Assembly: GCF_902825325.1 (NCBI RefSeq)
Contig: NZ_CADEAR010000022.1
Span: 1 to 35,126, forward strand
Length of the DNA stretch: 35,126 bases
Reading direction: 5' to 3'
From: Brucella tritici
GTDB lineage: Bacteria; Pseudomonadota; Alphaproteobacteria; Rhizobiales; Rhizobiaceae
Shown here: positions 15,801 through 23,374 of the stretch, piece by piece
Numbering within the stretch: the stretch's first letter is position 1
Layout: each line of letters starts with the position of its first letter
Made by a program: the position numbers and the translations under genes
Notes under the pieces: model-generated
Told to the model about the DNA's origin: nothing
Seen by the model: only the letters and a program-made list of their open reading frames with translations
Databases searched by the model: none

Positions 15801-16320
15801 TTTCCGGCATTTCAAAGGAAACGCCATCCACTTCTAGCTGGGCTACGCGCACCTTGCCCGTCAAAAGGGGCAGTGGCGCCAGCCCCAGGCGCACGGATTT
15901 GATTCCGCTGATTTCGACGCCCTGCTTCGGGTCGGAGATAGATACATCACGAGCTTCCAGCGCCACATGGCTATCCTGATCCAGCGACAGCGCCGCACTT
16001 CCGATGGAAGCGGAAGCACCTTCGCCGAGAATATGCGTCAGGCTTTTCTGTGCTTCATCACGCAGAAGATTGCTGTCGACACCGCTGCGAAGAATGACGA
16101 AACCGGCACCAACGACAAGAACCAGAAGAATGCAGATCGACAAAATCGCGTGGGAACAGCGCGATAGAATAGAACGGCTCGAACGCGCCGGGCCGGGCAA
16201 AAAGCCGTCCTCGCCATCGGCGGCGAGACGCTCGATTCTTTTCATCTCCCGCTTGCTGAAGCGGATCTTCTGAGGTTTCTCTGTCAACAACCCAGCCAGA
16301 AAAAGAGTGTCATTCCACAC
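12847..16320 (-). CDS. Giant AsmA-like / DUF3971 envelope protein (YhdP-like)
   Basis: The protein has 1157 residues. The start is GTG with AAAGG just upstream; an in-frame ATG 25 codons later is possible. A cytoplasmic Arg/Lys-rich head (1-55) is followed by one membrane helix (about 57-78, ILSICILLVLVVGAGFVIL). A long beta-rich periplasmic part comes next. The segment SSRLQLGGMQAQFNG and the C-terminal GNGYLNLSKGVVRGPTVGTTFQGTLYD resemble AsmA-family and DUF3971 repeats. Proteins of this class (AsmA, TamB, YhdP) form hydrophobic grooves thought to carry phospholipids between inner and outer membranes. The closing residues (PQVIVNPISVIAPGIFRSIFEF) are typical of the C-terminus. It is monocistronic. 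Confidence 0.85.
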   Translation of the reverse strand: MWNDTLFLAGLLTEKPQKIRFSKREMKRIERLAADGEDGFLPGPARSSRSILSRCSHAILSICILLVLVVGAGFVILRSGVDSNLLRDEAQKSLTHILGEGASASIGSAALSLDQDSHVALEARDVSISDPKQGVEISGIKSVRLGLAPLPLLTGKVRVAQLEVDGVSFEMPETKGPGFWKSLPYDEHGILDFDAVSGELFAAMRRSLELLRAQDTHVIGIFNSTVAFKVGDEQQVLDIEQARLVENGGKIGIIGSVVWKGKKIALDGKIDRHSGDNSLAGFELNIRDIPVALGSPPEVAPVINGNRVNPAHFELEASARLSLMGSAADGDKPERLATELAVDGIDMQLGKVEDVRGGIRLNLEHTVGSRKIEIKSSRLQLGGMQAQFNGAFGPEPDTENNTGGPTYRFEVLTTSATSMPAESTDPPLSFATRIAGRYLADQQRIQFANLDVQTETGELFGQGSMGFGAGSPEMIFMLRIPKMPVADAKHLWPIDVADGAREWVLKNLFGGTLKDSRIDISLAGGRFNGPGLPPPLTGDEIKADFKVFDTRFDVVGELPPVRDADGEISVRGAYTTIKLLDGVAYTPNNRKVDVSDGTLIIPWGPQRPVIAELDLGVSGEASAIAEIAGNKPIDVLKNVPFLPGDVTGDVKSRVKVSFAVSKDPPPGTLRWNADIGFTGLDISKPIAGSSVSDATGSIKVDQSAAIITADAKLDGVPAKVSMVEPVDRSGPVKREQKVKLDIDDKTRNAVFPGLNSIFSGPMSVDLGMENGGKRHVSADLGKTQIDLPWLGWRKGAGIPAKATFDLAQSADDKSKMDISNLVFSGDAFGAKGDLSIAKGDFQSANFSEIRLNRNDNLAVKATKSGGGYRVNVRGSQFDARALIKQVSDLGEKGAAGGKSNNPRVVVSAQLDEVSGFNSETLRNVAVSYESAGSKVSGVSVNAVTSSGESFVATNNDQGDARSISLQSNDAGAVLRFFDFYDKMRGGKITVGLAAQGNGPLRGQIDARNFAIINEPRLAKIVSSSPSNGGTSLSQAVKRDIDVSRVDIERGFSLIEKGNGYLNLSKGVVRGPTVGTTFQGTLYDKQGNMSITGTFMPAYGVNRLFGELPIVGALLGNGRDRGLIGITYKLAGSAKQPQVIVNPISVIAPGIFRSIFEF

Positions 16321-16351
16321 GACCCTTTAGAACTTACTTCATTAAGTGATC

Positions 16352-16374
16352 GTAATTACCTGTTTTATAATTAC
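16352..16374. promoter_or_regulatory. Perfect 7-bp AT-rich inverted repeat in a divergent promoter region
   Basis: GTAATTA and TAATTAC are separated by 9 bases, 32 bases upstream of the AsmA-like gene start and about 160 upstream of bcp. It may be an operator or part of a promoter; no known regulator motif is matched. Confidence 0.35.
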
Positions 16375-16532
16375 TTTCTACCTGTACCGCGCGCTTGAAG
16401 CGGCAGCCTTGCGCCTCTCAACCAGCATCACAATCACGCCAGCATCAATGGTTGCACAAGCCCTGCCTGAATGCGATAGCTCAGACTGTAACAGGTGGTT
16501 TCCATCCTAATCCATAAAAGAAAGGCGCAGAT

Positions 16533-16997
16533 ATGGCTCATCCCCAAGTTGGCGATCCGGCACCAGATTTCACTCTGCCGTCGGATGGCGGCGAAATCTC
16601 CCTTTCGTCCCTCAAAGGCAAGCCGGTCGTTATCTACTTCTATCCGAAAGACGATACTTCCGGCTGCACCAAGGAAGCGATTGCTTTCTCGCAATTGAAA
16701 CCGGAGTTCGACAAGATCGGCACTCGCGTTATCGGTCTTTCCCCCGATAGTGCGACGAAGCATGCGAAATTCCGTAAGAAACATGACCTGACCGTCGATC
16801 TCGCAGCCGACGAAGATCGCGTGGCGCTCGAAGCCTATGGCGTGTGGGTCGAGAAGAGCATGTATGGCCGCAAATATATGGGCGTGGAACGCACGACATT
16901 CCTGATCGATGCAGAAGGACGCATCGCTCGTGTCTGGAACAAGGTCAAAGTCGACGGCCATGCTGAGGCAGTTCTGGAAGCTGCCCGCGCCCTTTGA
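16533..16997 (+). CDS. bcp: Bcp/PrxQ-type peroxiredoxin with a single cysteine
   Basis: The protein has 154 residues and is a thiol peroxidase that reduces hydrogen peroxide and organic peroxides in the cytoplasm. The thioredoxin-fold signature is VVIYFYPKDDTSGCTKEA with peroxidatic Cys45. The position of the usual resolving cysteine, five residues on, is Ile (TKEAIAF), and the protein contains no other cysteine. It must therefore work by a one-cysteine mechanism with an external thiol. AAAGAAAGG lies upstream of the ATG. The DUF455 gene starts 3 bases after the stop, so the two form an operon. Confidence 0.95.
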   Translation: MAHPQVGDPAPDFTLPSDGGEISLSSLKGKPVVIYFYPKDDTSGCTKEAIAFSQLKPEFDKIGTRVIGLSPDSATKHAKFRKKHDLTVDLAADEDRVALEAYGVWVEKSMYGRKYMGVERTTFLIDAEGRIARVWNKVKVDGHAEAVLEAARAL

Positions 16998-17000
16998 ACG

Positions 17001-17828
17001 ATGTCAAACAAGCCTTCATACGAGCAAACGCTGCGCGGCAATGCCATCCGCGCCATATCCGCCGGTGATCTCGACGAAAAGGTCAGGCTGACGCGAGAAA
17101 CCGCTACTCGCTGGTTCGGTCGCACGCTGTCGGTTCGCAGCCCCCTCGATCCGCCTTTGCCCGAGCGTCCCGGACGCCCCGAAAAGCCGGAGCTCTTACC
17201 TCCTCGTATGTTGAAAAAGCGGTCGCTCCACACGGAACACGGGCGCATCGCGCTGATGCACGCGCTCGCCCATATCGAACTGAACGCCATCGATCTTGCG
17301 CTCGACATCGTTGCCCGTTTTGCAGCCAAACAGATTCCGCGCAGTTTCTTCGATGGTTGGATGAAAGTTGCCGACGACGAAGCGCGGCATTTCACGCTGT
17401 TGCGTGATCGTCTCAAGTCGCTTGGCGCAGACTATGGCGACATGCCTGCTCATGACGGGCTTTGGCAATCGGCGCACCAGACCCGCAACAATCTGGAAGC
17501 TCGTCTCGCTGTCGTGCCGCTTATACTCGAGGCCCGTGGGCTGGATGTCACGCCGTCGCTGATCGAGAAGATGATCGAGACCGGCGACCGTGAGACCGCA
17601 GCAATTCTTGACGTCATCTACAATGACGAGAAAACCCATGTCGCTGTTGGCGCTAAATGGTTCCGTTTCTTCTGCGCCCGAAACAAAATCGATCCGGCAG
17701 CGAGATTTCGCGAACTGGTTCGCGCCAACTTCCGTGGCGAGCTCAAACCACCCTTCAATGAGCTGGCGCGCGCCGAGGCTGGACTGACGCCGTCCTTCTA
17801 CCGCTCTTTGTCGCCGGTCTCCATCTAG
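17001..17828 (+). CDS. DUF455 family ferritin-like protein
   Basis: The protein has 275 residues. After a Pro-rich region (LDPPLPERPGRPEKPELLPP, about 51-70) come helices carrying likely metal ligands: HTEHGR, ALAHIELNAIDLALD, DDEARHFTLL and YNDEKTHVAVG. Repeated Glu and ExxH patterns are those of a ferritin-like four-helix di-iron fold, related to tRNA hydroxylase MiaE-type proteins. The substrate of DUF455 proteins is not established. Its start 3 bases after bcp suggests a shared transcript and a link to peroxide or iron handling, which is inference only. No signal peptide is present. Confidence 0.88.
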   Translation: MSNKPSYEQTLRGNAIRAISAGDLDEKVRLTRETATRWFGRTLSVRSPLDPPLPERPGRPEKPELLPPRMLKKRSLHTEHGRIALMHALAHIELNAIDLALDIVARFAAKQIPRSFFDGWMKVADDEARHFTLLRDRLKSLGADYGDMPAHDGLWQSAHQTRNNLEARLAVVPLILEARGLDVTPSLIEKMIETGDRETAAILDVIYNDEKTHVAVGAKWFRFFCARNKIDPAARFRELVRANFRGELKPPFNELARAEAGLTPSFYRSLSPVSI

Positions 17829-17955
17829 CCGTTTCAAAACTCTTCGGTAAAAACAAACCTCATCGCATGGCCCGCGCAAGCCTCGAATGTAAAGGTCTGT
17901 TAACCCTAATAAGTTGTAATCAAGTAAGGGAATCGAGAAGGGGCATGCGGCTGGC

Positions 17956-19308
17956 ATGACTGGGAATCAGGCGAAAACATCGACGAAAAAGGTGTTCGGG
18001 GAGCGCAAGGAACCGCCCGTCCTGATTATTGCGCGTGGCGAAAAGATCAGCCATTTCACATTTCGTCCATGGATGGCCGCTCTTGGAGGCGCTGCATTTC
18101 TGGCGCTTTCGGTGGGGTATCTCGGAGCAACAGCCTATCTGGTGCTTCGCGACGACCTCATGAGCGCCGGTATCGCACGTCATGCCCGCAACCAGCAGCT
18201 TTACGAAGATCGCATTTCAGCCCTTCGCACCGAGGTTGACCGCATTACCAGCCGGCAGATGCTCGATCAGCAGGTGATGGAGAACAAGGTTGCCGAACTG
18301 ATGCAACGCCAGCAAACGCTGAGTGCACGCGACGGGAAACTTGCCCCCCTGCTGGAACGAGCTTCGCAACTGCAGCCGATGCCGGAAATGCCGACGGAAA
18401 AGGCACCCGATCTTGAGCAGCATAGCCAGCTTATCCCCGATGAAGCGCTGGCTGGACGCGAATTTCCGGGTGTCGATCCAATCATTACTGGGCCTGTTCC
18501 TGGAAAATCTCCTGCTGGAAAGCCTGACCGCCGCGCCGATGCTGGTTCCATCGGATTGCGTCTTTCGGGCGGACTTTCGGGTGAATCAACACTTGAGACT
18601 TCCGACAAGATATTGGCCACTATCACACAGAACCTTCATCGCATCGAAAGCGAGCAGAATGGCAAGGTGCGCGTTCTGGCTGACGCTGCTTATGAAAAGG
18701 CCGACAGCATTCTCGACACTTTGAACGCCGCCGGGCTGCGTATCGAAACGCCTGCCAATGCGGCTGTGGCCATGGGTGGGCCGCTTATCCCGGTTTCGTC
18801 ACCCGGTATGGTCGTCAATGATTTCGACATGCAATTGCGCAACCTCGACAGCGCGCTTGATCGGCTTGATCAGGTGCGCAAACGGGTGAGCGCACTGCCC
18901 CTGGCCAACCCGGCTCCGGGCAAGCCCGTAACGAGCCTGTTCGGCGTGCGCCGCGATCCATTTCTAGGTACGGCTGCCTTTCACTCCGGTATCGACTTTC
19001 GCGCCGCCTACGGCCAGACGGTGAAGTCCACCGCAGCGGGTAAGGTCGTGAAGGCTGGTCGTTTCGGCGGTTATGGCAACATGGTCGAAATCGATCATGG
19101 TAATGGATTTTCGACCCGTTTCGCCCATCTGAGCAGCGTTCTGGTACGCGACGGTCAACAGGTTGCCGCCGGAACCATTGTCGGCGAGGCCGGCAGTTCG
19201 GGACGCTCGACCGGCAGTCATCTCCACTATGAAGTCCGAGAAAACGGTCGGGCGATCAACCCCGTCAATTTCCTCAAGGCAGGCAAACAGATAGAGCCAT
19301 TGCTCTGA
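17956..19308 (+). CDS. Membrane-anchored M23 (LytM) peptidoglycan peptidase
   Basis: The protein has 450 residues. A basic cytoplasmic head is followed by one membrane helix (about 39-64) and a coiled coil (about 75-125). A Pro-rich linker leads to a C-terminal LytM domain (about 325-445). All zinc and catalytic residues are present: His343 and Asp347 in FHSGIDF, His391 in FAHLSS, and His422/His424 in SHLHYE. It should be an active periplasmic DD-endopeptidase or amidase, not a degenerate EnvC-type activator. It fits cell elongation or division in a polar-growing bacterium. GAGAAGGGG lies upstream of the ATG. A GAATC (CcrM-type GANTC) site lies in the 130-base upstream gap. Confidence 0.92.
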   Translation: MTGNQAKTSTKKVFGERKEPPVLIIARGEKISHFTFRPWMAALGGAAFLALSVGYLGATAYLVLRDDLMSAGIARHARNQQLYEDRISALRTEVDRITSRQMLDQQVMENKVAELMQRQQTLSARDGKLAPLLERASQLQPMPEMPTEKAPDLEQHSQLIPDEALAGREFPGVDPIITGPVPGKSPAGKPDRRADAGSIGLRLSGGLSGESTLETSDKILATITQNLHRIESEQNGKVRVLADAAYEKADSILDTLNAAGLRIETPANAAVAMGGPLIPVSSPGMVVNDFDMQLRNLDSALDRLDQVRKRVSALPLANPAPGKPVTSLFGVRRDPFLGTAAFHSGIDFRAAYGQTVKSTAAGKVVKAGRFGGYGNMVEIDHGNGFSTRFAHLSSVLVRDGQQVAAGTIVGEAGSSGRSTGSHLHYEVRENGRAINPVNFLKAGKQIEPLL

Positions 19309-19322
19309 TATCCTGAAACGAA

Positions 19323-19346
19323 AAAACCCGGCCTCTGGCCGGGTTT
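19323..19346. terminator. Terminator shared by the LytM gene and prfB
   Basis: AAACCCGGCC pairs with GGCCGGGTTT around a TCT loop. The six-A run makes it strongest on the minus strand, where prfB ends 30 bases away. It can serve both convergent genes. Confidence 0.85.
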
Positions 19347-19375
19347 CGCTTTCTTGTACGCATGTTTGCGAATGA

Positions 19376-20504
19376 TCAGTCGATATCGTCGATCATTTCA
19401 CCGCCACCCTGAATACGGTGGGCCAGCGCGGCTTCCATGAATGGCGTAACGGAGCCATCCAGCACTTCCTGCGGGTTGGTGCTTTCAACGCCAGTGCGCA
19501 GATCCTTGACGAGCTGATAAGGCTGCAGGACGTAGGAGCGAATCTGGTGCCCCCAACCGATCTCGGTCTTGTTGGCGTTCGCCGCGTCCGTCGCTGCTTC
19601 GCGCTTTTTCAGTTCGTCTTCATAGAGGCGAGCGCGCAGCATAGACCATGCCTTTTCGCGGTTCTTGTGCTGCGAGCGCTCCGCCTGGCACTGCACCACG
19701 ATCCCGGTCGCAATATGCGTGATACGCACTGCCGAGTCGGTGGTATTGACGTGCTGGCCACCGGCACCTGAAGCGCGGTAGGTATCGATACGAACATCCG
19801 CTTCCGTAACCTGCACATCGATATTGTCATCGATAACAGGATAGACCCAAATGCTGGCAAAGGACGTGTGGCGACGAGCGTTGGAATCATAGGGCGATAT
19901 TCGCACGAGACGATGGACGCCCGATTCGGTCTTCATCATGCCGTATGAGTTGTGCCCCTTGACGAGAATGGTTGCAGACTTGATGCCCGCTTCTTCGCCT
20001 TCATGCACTTCCATCACTTCGACCTTGCGGCCGTTGCGCTCGGCCCAGCGTGTATACATGCGCAGGAGCATCGACGCCCAGTCCTGGCTTTCCGTACCAC
20101 CAGCACCAGCGTGCACTTCGACATAGGTGTCGTTCGCGTCGGCTTCGCCCGACAGAAGCATATCGATCTGGCGACGGTCGATCTCTTCCTTCAGTTCGCG
20201 GATAGTTTTTTCCGCGTCCTGAATGATCGACTTGTCGTCCTCTTCTTCGCCCATGGCGATAAGTTCGATGCTGTCGTTCAGCGTCTGTGTCAGATGGTTG
20301 ATGCCATTGATACTGTCTTCCAACTGCTGGCGCTCGCGCATCAGCTTCTGGGCTTCCTGGGCATCATTCCAAAGCGTAGGATCCTCGGCTCTCTGGTTGA
20401 GATAGCCGAGACGTTTTATCGCCTGATCCCAGTCAAAGATGCCTCCTCAGCAGGCTTATGGCCTGCTGGATTTCGTCAACCAGCGTCTCGATTTCCGCGC
20501 GCAT
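19376..20504 (-). CDS. prfB: Peptide chain release factor 2, with +1 programmed frameshift
   Basis: Release factor 2 ends translation at UGA and UAA. The gene is in two frames. Starting at 20504, 23 codons run to a UGA at 20433-20435 in the context AGGAGG-CAT-CTT-TGA-C, the classic RF2 frameshift site with an internal Shine-Dalgarno. A +1 shift at CTT continues as DWDQAIKRLGYLNQRAEDPT and on to the stop at 19376, giving about 375 residues, normal for RF2. The GGQ catalytic loop is in YRASGAGGQHVNTTDSAVR. Low RF2 favours the shift, so expression is self-regulated. It lies downstream of the PBP gene on the same strand. Confidence 0.97.
20433..20447 (-). promoter_or_regulatory. prfB: RF2 programmed frameshift site
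   Basis: AGGAGG acts as an internal Shine-Dalgarno three bases before CTT-TGA-C. This spacing and slippery codon are the conserved elements that drive the +1 shift in bacterial prfB genes. Confidence 0.95.
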
Positions 20505-20658
20505 GGGCAAATCGTTCCTTCAATATCATTCTGTTTATTTGAGAAGCTGAGCCTGCCGTTGAGAAGCTCAGACTTTCAGGCATGGACAGACAGTCCAAGC
20601 GCCGCGGACCATAGTGAGCACGCGGCGCGGTGTAAAGGGCAAAGCCCTGCTTTCCCGG

Positions 20659-23118
20659 TCAGTAAAGTCCGCCGGAACCCGAGTTGATCGCACGTGTTGC
20701 CTGCGGCGACTGCGGCGCAACCGGAGAACCCTCGCGGAAGGAATCCATGCCGATAACCGAATAGCTGTCCGATGGACCCGTACCCGGCTTGAAAGCTTCC
20801 ATGATGACGTTCGGATCGCCGGGATTTGCACGCATGCCGGTCTTGCGGTTGATCGCGATGACCGTCATGCCTTCCGGAACGCGGAAATCCACTTTCGGCG
20901 TGCCAACCAGAGCCTGTTCCATGAAGGACTTGAACACAGGCGCTGCCAGACCACCGCCGGTATTGCCGCGACCGAGCGGCGTCGGCGTATCGTAGCCCAT
21001 GAAGACACCAACCACGAGATCGGGGGTAAAGCCGACGAACCAGGCGTCCTTCTCATCGTTGGTCGTGCCGGTCTTGCCGGCCATCGGACGGTCGAGGCTC
21101 TTCAAAATCTGCGCTGTGCCGCGCTGAACGACGCCTTCCATCATCGAAGTAATCTGGTAGGCGGTCATAGGATCGAGCACCTGATCGCGATTGTCGATCA
21201 GCGTCGGCTCGTCCTGATTTGCCCAATCCTGCGCATTGCAGCCCTCACACTGGCGAGCATCGTGCTTGAACACGGTCTTGCCGTAGCGATCCTGAATACG
21301 GTCGATCATCGACGGGGTTATGCTCTGGCCGCCATTCGCCATGATGGAATAGGCCGTCACCATACGCAAAACAGTGGTTTCGCCAGCGCCGAGCGCCATT
21401 GAAAGAACCGGCAGCATCTTGTCGTAGATACCGAAGCGTTCGGCATATTCAGCCACCAGCTTCATGCCCATGTCCTGCGCGAGACGCACAGTCATAACGT
21501 TACGCGATTGTTCGATACCGTAGCGCAGCGTAGAAGGGCCGGAGAACTTGCCTGAATAATTCTTCGGTGCCCAAACGCCCAACGTGCCGCCCTGATTAAC
21601 TTCCAGCGGACCATCAAGGACCACGGAAGCAGGCGTATAGCCATTATCGAGAGCCGCAGCATAGACGAACGGCTTGAACGACGAGCCGGGCTGACGATAG
21701 GCCTGCGTTGCGCGGTTGAATTCCGATTCCGCATAGGAGAAACCGCCAACCATGGCCAGAACACGGCCTGTATGCGGGTCCATGGCAACCAGTGCGCCTT
21801 CGAGCTTTGGCGGCTGCTGCAGACGGAAACGGGATTCGCCCGCCTTGGAGACGTAAACAATATCGCCAGCTTTCAGCACGCCTTCCGGCGATTTCGCACT
21901 GGTACGCTTGCCGCCGATATTTACGACGCGCATCGCCCACTTCATATCGTCCGCAGCGATGAATGCGCGCTTGCGCTCCTTGCTGCGCGAGCCTGATGCC
22001 TCAAGCGGCGGCTGCAGACCGATATCTGCGCCAGCGGCGGACACATTGAGCACGATGGCGAGCTGCCATTCCGGTACGTCCGCGTAAGACTGCATGTCAC
22101 CGAATGCCGTACCCCAATCATTGCCGAGCTCGACATTCTTCATCGGGCCACGCCAGCCACGCGCCTCATCATAACGGAGCAGCGCCGCCTGCAAGGACTT
22201 GCGAGCTTCAACCTGCAAAGTCGGATTCAGCGTAGTACGGACTGAAAGGCCGCCTTCGTAAAGCGCATCGACGCCGTATTTCTGGATGATCTGGCGGCGC
22301 ACTTCCTCGGTGAAATATTCAGATGCAAACACATAATGGGCGTCTGAACGTTCCTTCACACCGAGCGGTTGCTTCTTGGCTTCCGTTGCTTCTTCCGCAG
22401 TGATGTAGCCGTTTTCGTTCATCCGGTCGATCACCCAGTTGCGGCGCTCGATGGCGCGCTCTGGCTGACGGAATGGATGATAGTTGTTCGGGCCTTTTGG
22501 CAGAGCCGCAAGATAAGCGCTTTCCGCGATGGAGAGTTCGCCAACCGATTTGTCGAAATAGGTCAGTGCCGCGCTGGCGATACCGTATGACCCCAGACCG
22601 AAAAAGATTTCGTTGAGATAAAGCTCGAGAATACGGTCCTTTGAATAGGCCTGCTCGATGCGCATCGCCAGAATAGCTTCCTTGATCTTGCGATCATAGG
22701 TCTGCTTCGACGTCAGGAGGAAGTTCTTAGCGACCTGCTGCGTAATCGTGGATGCGCCAACCGGACGACGACCGGAGCCCAGATTCTTGACGTTCGTTAA
22801 CATGGCGCGGGCGAGCCCCGCAAAATCGAGACCATGATGTTCGTAGAAGGTCTTGTCTTCGGCAGAAACGAACGCCGCTTTCACGCGATTGGGTACGGCC
22901 TGTATCGGCAGATACATGCGGCGTTCTCGCGCAAATTCCGCCATAAGACTACCATCCGAAGCGTGAACGCGCGTCATTACGGGCGGCTCGTATTTTGCGA
23001 GCACCTCGTAATCTGGCAAATCCTTCGTGAGACTTCCGACGGAAAGGGCGACGCCACCTGCCACGAGGAGCATTAGCACCGTTCCGATCCCGAAGAAATA
23101 TCCGATAAGCCTTACCAT
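20659..23118 (-). CDS. mrcA: Class A penicillin-binding protein 1a (glycosyltransferase/transpeptidase)
   Basis: The protein has 819 residues and polymerises and cross-links peptidoglycan. A single N-terminal membrane helix (about 5-28) anchors it. The GT51 domain shows SAEDKTFYEHHG with catalytic Glu87, GASTITQQVAKN (121-132) and the motif RKIKEAILAMRIEQ. An OB-like insert follows. In the transpeptidase domain the SxxK motif is in RQPGSSFKPFVYAA (Ser479-Lys482), the SxN motif is in EQSRNVMTV and the KTG motif is in AGKTGTTNDEKDAW. All catalytic residues are intact. It is on the prfB strand, 154 bases upstream of it. Confidence 0.97.
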   Translation of the reverse strand: MVRLIGYFFGIGTVLMLLVAGGVALSVGSLTKDLPDYEVLAKYEPPVMTRVHASDGSLMAEFARERRMYLPIQAVPNRVKAAFVSAEDKTFYEHHGLDFAGLARAMLTNVKNLGSGRRPVGASTITQQVAKNFLLTSKQTYDRKIKEAILAMRIEQAYSKDRILELYLNEIFFGLGSYGIASAALTYFDKSVGELSIAESAYLAALPKGPNNYHPFRQPERAIERRNWVIDRMNENGYITAEEATEAKKQPLGVKERSDAHYVFASEYFTEEVRRQIIQKYGVDALYEGGLSVRTTLNPTLQVEARKSLQAALLRYDEARGWRGPMKNVELGNDWGTAFGDMQSYADVPEWQLAIVLNVSAAGADIGLQPPLEASGSRSKERKRAFIAADDMKWAMRVVNIGGKRTSAKSPEGVLKAGDIVYVSKAGESRFRLQQPPKLEGALVAMDPHTGRVLAMVGGFSYAESEFNRATQAYRQPGSSFKPFVYAAALDNGYTPASVVLDGPLEVNQGGTLGVWAPKNYSGKFSGPSTLRYGIEQSRNVMTVRLAQDMGMKLVAEYAERFGIYDKMLPVLSMALGAGETTVLRMVTAYSIMANGGQSITPSMIDRIQDRYGKTVFKHDARQCEGCNAQDWANQDEPTLIDNRDQVLDPMTAYQITSMMEGVVQRGTAQILKSLDRPMAGKTGTTNDEKDAWFVGFTPDLVVGVFMGYDTPTPLGRGNTGGGLAAPVFKSFMEQALVGTPKVDFRVPEGMTVIAINRKTGMRANPGDPNVIMEAFKPGTGPSDSYSVIGMDSFREGSPVAPQSPQATRAINSGSGGLY

Positions 23119-23374
23119 AAATGCGGAATCCTGCCTTCAGATTATTCATATGATAAGGGTCAAAGCACAAACAGCCAACCCTTTAACCCAATTATGCCAT
23201 ATGGCAACCACTGGCTTAGTGACCAGCAAATGAGTCAAAGGCAAGATGGTTTACGTGTTTTTACCAATTTAACACGGTCACTTTTGTCTGCACGATGAAA
23301 ATCCGCAAAACTGTTGCATGCATGCATCTTATAAGCTGGAGCGAATTTAAGGAGAATCTCCTTATTTCATTCCC
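23119..23374. other. Intergenic region with several palindromes
   Basis: It contains TGCCATATGGCA (23195-23206), a TGCATGCATGCA palindrome near 23315-23327, and AAGGAG-AAT-CTCCTT near 23350-23365, just past the amidase stop. The last forms a hairpin but has no T-run, so it is a weak terminator at best. It also holds the upstream region of the PBP gene. No gene was found. Confidence 0.5.

Noticed and set aside
17895..17915. A CtrA-like half site (GTTAACC) upstream of the LytM gene
   Set aside because: The second TTAA at the correct 7-base spacing is missing, so the match is too weak to list.
19376..20341. prfB read as a truncated gene starting at an internal ATG
   Set aside because: The upstream sequence encodes the missing N-terminus in a second frame joined by the standard RF2 frameshift site, so the gene is intact.
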